Positions 59,521 to 64,000 of a stretch of DNA of 64,000 bases are shown piece by piece. Position numbers and translations under genes: made by a program. Numbering within the stretch: position 1 is the first letter of the stretch; each line of letters opens with the position of its first letter. Origin of the DNA: Agroathelia rolfsii (Eukaryota > Basidiomycota > Agaricomycetes > Amylocorticiales > Amylocorticiaceae); contig JABRWF010000006.1 of the NCBI GenBank assembly GCA_018343915.1, forward strand, positions 3,348,001-3,412,000, in the 5' to 3' direction. Under the pieces are notes generated by a model. It had not been told where the DNA came from. It made no database searches and saw nothing but the letters and a program-made list of their open reading frames with translations.

Positions 59521-61480
59521 AACATCAAAGAAAATATCAATTGAAAATACATAGTCACAGGAGGAGAAGGAAGAAGAAAATGACAATAATAGAAATTGTG
59601 ATAAAGAAGAAAAAGAGAAGAAACAGAAGGAGGCTAGTAAAGATGAGGATGAGAATAAGAAAGAGAATAAAGAAGAAAACAACAAAAAGGGAAGCTATGA
59701 CAAAGAAGAAGAGATGCCAGAAGATAATGACAATAAAGAAGATGATGAAGATAATAATAAAGGAGATGAAAATTCCCAAAATAAGAAACTATCTATTAAA
59801 ATTAAACCCAGAAAATTACGCCAATCCCAGCACCTTGCCAAAAAGGAGAAAGCTAAAGAAGACAGCTCAGATGCACCTGCAGAAGAAACTCACCATGACA
59901 TTCATTTTGCTTATATGTTTGGAATTATGGAGGGATAGGAGGAGCCAAGGATATGGTCTAAAGCTAATGGAAGTAGAGATGCCAAGAAGTAGAAGGAGGC
60001 AATAGATTGGGAAATAGGTCAGTTGGTGGATAGGAGAATATTCAAACTTGTAGGTCTTCTAGCTGGACACTGAGTATTCACTTCCAAATGGGTCTACAAG
60101 ATCAAAAGGGATGAAAAGAGGAACATCATCAAGTACAAGGCTTGACTTGTTGCACATGGCTTTGAGCAGAAGCCTGGCATTGACTATAAGGAGACATTTG
60201 CTCCTGTGGTTTATCACAACTCACTACAAATGTTGTTTGCAATGGCGGCAGAGAGAGATATGGAAATTCATCAGATGGATATAGTTGGTGCTTACCTAAA
60301 TAGGAAGCTAGAGGATGATATCTATATGGAGTAGCCAGAGGGATTCAATAATGGGTCTGGACATATTTGAAAGATGGATTAGGCAATATATGGACTTAAG
60401 CAGGCTGGTAGGGTCTGGAACACCAATCTAAATCAGGCACTTATTAGACTCAGATTCACTTCTATGGTAGCTAACCCCTGTGTGTATGTCAGGACATATA
60501 GTGTGCAGCTTGTCATTATTTCTGTATATGTGGATGACATGGTCATTTTTGCTGACTTAGCCAAGCTACTTGGTGCAACTAAGGCAGCTATAGCCAGCAA
60601 ATTCAAGACGACCAACCTTGGACAGGTCTGGTATATTCTCAGCATCAAGGTCACTAGGGACTGGTCTATGCAAAAGCTCACCCTGTTACAGGGTGCTTAC
60701 ACAAGATCCATACTCAAGAAATATCACATGACTATATTATTCCCACTCAACATATCTATGGAACCTAATGTGAAACTTGCTAAAGCCACTAATAGTATAA
60801 CTATCACTCAAGCACCTTACTAGTCTGCTATCAGCACATTACTCTATCTGGCCATTCTTACCTAGCTAGATATCTCATTCATCATGCAACACCTCTCTCA
60901 GTTCAACTCAAGGCCAACAAATACTCACTGAAATGCTATAAAATGTATTTTCAGATACCTATGAGGTACTATTAACAACGGCATCATATATTCTCACACC
61001 CCCACCAAGCTGAATGTTGTTGCTTACTCAGACACCAACTGGGCTTCCAACATTACCAACTGCCAGTCTGTTACCGGTTTTGTCTTCTTACTCTGCAGTG
61101 GCCTGGTCTTATAGTTCTTCAAGAAACAACCTTCTATAGCTCTGTCAACTATAGAAGCCAAATACATAGCCCTTAGCAGCACTAGATGTTATGCTACCTA
61201 GATTGTCATGTTCTTACAAGTAATTGGAGCCAAACTGATCAAGCCCATTACTATTTTTGCCAATAACACTACCACTAACCAGCTTGCCCATAACACTGTC
61301 TACTACTCACGTGCTAAGCACATTGATATTTGCTATCATTTCATTTGCAAACAAATTACCAACTGTATCATTGATATCACATATACACCAAGCAAGATCA
61401 ATTATGCCAATATCCTGATAAAGGCCCTTCCTGGCCCTGCTTACAAATCATTGAAGGAAATGTTGGGAATTTGTTACTGA
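59521..61480 (+). pseudogene. Copia reverse transcriptase and RNase H, decayed
   Basis: After an acidic Lys/Glu/Asp/Asn-rich linker (59521-59930) the frame shows SKWVYKIKRD, APVVYHNSLQ, DIVGAYLNRKL, AIYGLKQAGR, the intact catalytic YVDD (near 60530), ALSTIEAKY of RNase H, and a terminus ending LGICY at 61480. At least ten stops interrupt it, in codons expected to be Gln, Trp or Arg (CAG, TGG, CGA changed to TAG or TGA). Confidence 0.9.
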
Positions 61481-61832
61481 GGAGGAGTGTTGGATAATAA
61501 GAATAATAAACAGCTACAAATATAGCATGAACTTTTTGTATGCATTGTAACAATAGTTTCTTTTTTATCTTTTGTATTCTTTTGTCTTATATCTCATAAT
61601 TAACATACATATATAAAACCAATACATTTTATCTACCAAATATACAAGTCATTTTCTCATCCTATTTATTCCAATACAAATACTTACTTGTGTGAAAAAT
61701 ATAGGCTTTAGATTGTTCCTAAGATAAGGCAAGGTTTCCTAGGATGGAAAGTGATTAGTAACTCTACTATACTAAAGATAAGATTATAGCTAGTATCCCT
61801 TTGAGACTATCTACTTATTTTCCCTTGGGAAA

Positions 61833-62782
61833 TGTTATGAGTTGCTTGTTTATTATAAATTTATTTAAGATTTTTCATTATTTTTCCGATTTTTCTCTGA
61901 TTTTTCTCGATTTTTTGGTATATAATATGTATATTACATAAGCAAGCATTACATAAGTACTTTAATGACTAAGCAAAGTCATGTGACCAGTCATTATATG
62001 ACTGGCCATTATGTGACCACTAGTTATATGACTTATTATATAATAAGTCTAGAATATGGGTCTAGGTTATAATACTATTATAGACTCACTATAGTGCAAT
62101 ATCACATCATACTTAGCACCTCTACACACAGACCATGTACTAGTGCATAGACCAGGTAGAAATACTATATAACCCTATAGTGCCTCTACCTAAAGACCCC
62201 AGATTTGTTCTCTTTATCTTTAGGTAAGCACAGTAGTGCTTTGTATTAAATAGTTCAACTAATATAATAATAACTTTGTCTTCAAAACCTATCTCTCCCT
62301 CTCCCCTCTCTCAAATTCTCTCTACTTTGTGCTAGGAGGTTGCAAGTGTGCTTAGTGCTGCTTGTAGTAGGAGTGTGCTCTGTGCTACTCCTGTGTATAT
62401 ACATAAGATAGGTCCGGCCCTTATAGTGACCATTTATACTTGCAATAACACAAATCAATATTATGCTTAGCACACTTAAGTAAACAACAACTAGCTTGGA
62501 GTTAATCAGGGTTAAGATACCTCAACCCCTATCTATATATACAAGATAGTTTATATTCTGCCTATAAACCTTACTTGAAAGTGTTTATACTTGGAGTAAA
62601 GCTTGGTGATAGAAAGACTCAAACTCGAGTGAGAATAGAAACTAGGCACAGAGAAGTATACACCCCTGTATCCTAAGTCCTAGAAAGAGTAAAATAAGCC
62701 TTACTGCCTACTCCATACTTTTGAGAGGTTTCTGTAGACTTTAGTTGAGTTTTGGTGATAAGAGTCAGATATATTCTTAACA
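61833..62782 (+). mobile_element. Solo LTR, family 1, in the outer family-2 LTR
   Basis: 950 bp, TGTTATGAGTTG ... TTCTTAACA, flanked by exact GGAAA duplications (61828-61832 and 62783-62787). Inserted into the outer family-2 LTR, 156 bp right of the Copia element. Confidence 0.93.
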
Positions 62783-63451
62783 GGAAAGGCTTGTAATCTT
62801 TATCTTGTAGACTTGGTAAGTCTGGGGTAAAGTTAGTACCCTAGGAGCTAGTCTTATAGACTATTTAACTCACTATTTTTTGAGTGAAATAACTTATATT
62901 TTACAGCTGATTTAGCTAGGGTTTATATACTACAAAATATTCTAATATCTGAAGAATTTATAAGCAATGTCTTTGCTTAAGTAATCTGCTTGGTAAGCAA
63001 AGAGTGTATGGTTTATACTGACAAATCTGCTCTGTAAGCTAAGTATAGTGTTTATAAGTAAATTGAATATTTGAATGAATAGGAAAGTGATATTAGTAAT
63101 ATATCTCAGATATTACTAATGTCTTTGAAGGTAATTACTAATATATTTACGTGATTTATAAGCTGATTTATAATCACAATTATGTATTAGTAAGGAAAGT
63201 GAATTGTTTAAACAAAAGATATTTAAAATAAATATTTAAATGATTTTAAGAAATGAATATTGAAATATAAATATATTTTGGAAATATTCATAATAAAGTG
63301 AATGAATAAATTGCTTTATATCTTCACAACTAATAGTTGTAAATTCTTGAAATAAATAACAGTAATAGATAAGATATAAACTGATTTATTGAAGTATTCA
63401 TTGGAATATTTAGAAAGATTTGATATATTAAAATATGTATATCTTTCAACA

Positions 63452-63545
63452 ATCAAATATATAAGGAATTCTTACAAAGGCTATCACTGGTAAGATTGAT
63501 TTACTTCTCTGCACTTGAGGGATGGATTATGCAGCTATTATTCAA
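63452..63545 (-). pseudogene. MDR copy 4, exon 1 and start of intron 1
   Basis: Aligns with the start of MDR copies 1 and 2. The start codon is ATA instead of ATG and codon 4 (Gln) is TAA. The donor region (AAGTAAATC) is kept. The intron continues to 63452 and then, after the 14.6 kb insertion, at 48883. This fixes the insertion inside an intron of a gene copy. Confidence 0.85.
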
Positions 63546-63914
63546 GTTATTTATGTTGAATGTTCTATTGGCATATATTTCAAGTGATTTGCACTTTATG
63601 TAGGTTTGGATGTTTAATAGTATGAACTCTAATACTTACTAATAGTCTAATGGCTTCAAGGATCTTGATAGATACCCAAATAACTTGAAGTTATTTACCT
63701 AGCATAATACTCTTATTGATATCCCTAGGATGTTATAGGCCTGAAATACCACCTGATAGCATATGCTGATATTGCAACATAATATAGGTCTCAGGCTTGT
63801 GGCATCTAAATATAAAATATATTATACATTAAGTACATACTATGATGCATTTGCTTTATCATTCAATTATCCACCTAATATTGATGAGTCTTTCCATCAA
63901 ATTGCCATTATATA
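63546..63914. other. AT-rich flank of MDR copy 4
   Basis: Former promoter region of copy 4. Very AT-rich; no gene or LTR end is recognised. Confidence 0.4.
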
Positions 63915-64000
63915 TATTACAAGTTGCTCATGTATTATAAATTTATTTAAGATTTTTTATTATTTTTCCGATTTTTCTCTATTTTTTCTCTATTTTTTGG
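63915..64000 (+). mobile_element. Family-1 LTR, start only, cut by the window end
   Basis: Starts TATTACAAGTTGCTC (TGTTACAAG in other copies, one G-to-A change) and continues through the family-1 ATTATAAATTTATTTAAGAT and TTTTTCTC repeats to the end of the window. The other end lies outside. Confidence 0.75.

Larger units (their letters stand above)
48960..61676 (+). mobile_element. Copia-type LTR retrotransposon, interrupted
   Basis: LTRs of 189 bp at 48960-49148 and 61488-61676 (TGTTGGATAATAA ... TTCYAATA), target duplication CAAAC/CAAAT (48955-48959, 61677-61681). A primer-binding region (GGTTATAAGCCC) follows the left LTR and a purine tract (GAGGAGGAG) precedes the right one. Gag lies at 49251-50027 and reverse transcriptase/RNase H at 59521-61480. 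Protease and integrase are missing where the Gypsy element now sits. Inserted in the family-2 LTR. Confidence 0.88.
48884..63451 (-). mobile_element. Solo LTR, family 2, split by Copia and family-1 insertions
   Basis: Outermost element of the right nest. It starts TCTTGAACT (TGTTGAACT in other copies), ends ATCTTTCAACA, and is flanked by exact ATCAA duplications (48879-48883 and 63452-63456). The pieces 48884-48959, 61682-61832 and 62788-63451 sum to 891 bp, close to the 887 bp of the copy at 41708. The insertion site is inside intron 1 of MDR copy 4: joining both flanks reproduces the intron of copy 2. Confidence 0.9.

Noticed and set aside
59457..60005. Plus-strand Lys/Arg-rich 182-codon frame
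   Set aside because: It is a shifted frame across the Gypsy LTR edge and the acidic Copia linker, not a gene.
39661..64000. A CRISPR array or bacterial-type repeat array in the AT-rich region
   Set aside because: Repeats are long LTR copies with 5 bp target duplications in a eukaryotic genome; no regular short repeat-spacer pattern exists.

Overview
The window looks like a piece of a filamentous basidiomycete genome, most likely a mushroom-forming fungus (Agaricomycetes). The host genes are cut by many 45-80 bp introns. There is a beta-trefoil serine protease inhibitor of the I66 (cnispin-like) type, which is characteristic of mushrooms, and the transposons include a chromodomain Gypsy element. 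The species cannot be fixed from sequence alone.

Left part, about 0.7-38 kb, is gene-bearing. In order: a large low-complexity protein gene (minus, 769-4529), an intron-containing tRNA-Glu(CTC) (6093-6179), a 10-exon GH5 glycosidase (plus, 7007-9238), a small unknown gene (minus, 11401-12160), two tandem 9-exon cytochrome P450 genes (plus, 16932-19123 and 20068-22242), a solo LTR (22826-23198), the I66-type inhibitor (minus, 23582-24199), a second GH5 gene with the same exon plan (plus, 28661-30615), an FHA-domain tail-anchored protein resembling SLMAP/PRO45 STRIPAK subunits (minus, 31080-33279), and two tandem 8-exon medium-chain oxidoreductase (MDR) genes (minus, 33902-35359 and 36111-37632). 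I built the exon models by hand. In each duplicate pair the exon phases and lengths agree, which supports them strongly.

Right part, about 38.8-64 kb, is a heterochromatin-like transposon island built into further, decayed copies of the same MDR gene. MDR copy 3 is split by two nested LTR clusters (39666-45170 and 45206-47789). MDR copy 4 is split inside its first intron by a 14.6 kb nest (48884-63451): a solo LTR containing a Copia element, which contains a Gypsy element, which contains two more solo LTRs. Five-base target-site duplications identify nearly every insertion, exactly or with one C/T or G/A difference, so the order of events can be read off. The elements and the decayed MDR copies carry the same damage: C-to-T or G-to-A changes that create stop codons and change catalytic residues. 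Notable within the island are an intron-containing, antisense coiled-coil/cysteine-rich ORF inside the Gypsy element and a 1.7 kb palindrome.

Functionally, the GH5, P450 and MDR genes form a locally duplicated set of carbohydrate-active and oxidative enzymes. Whether they act in one pathway cannot be told from sequence.
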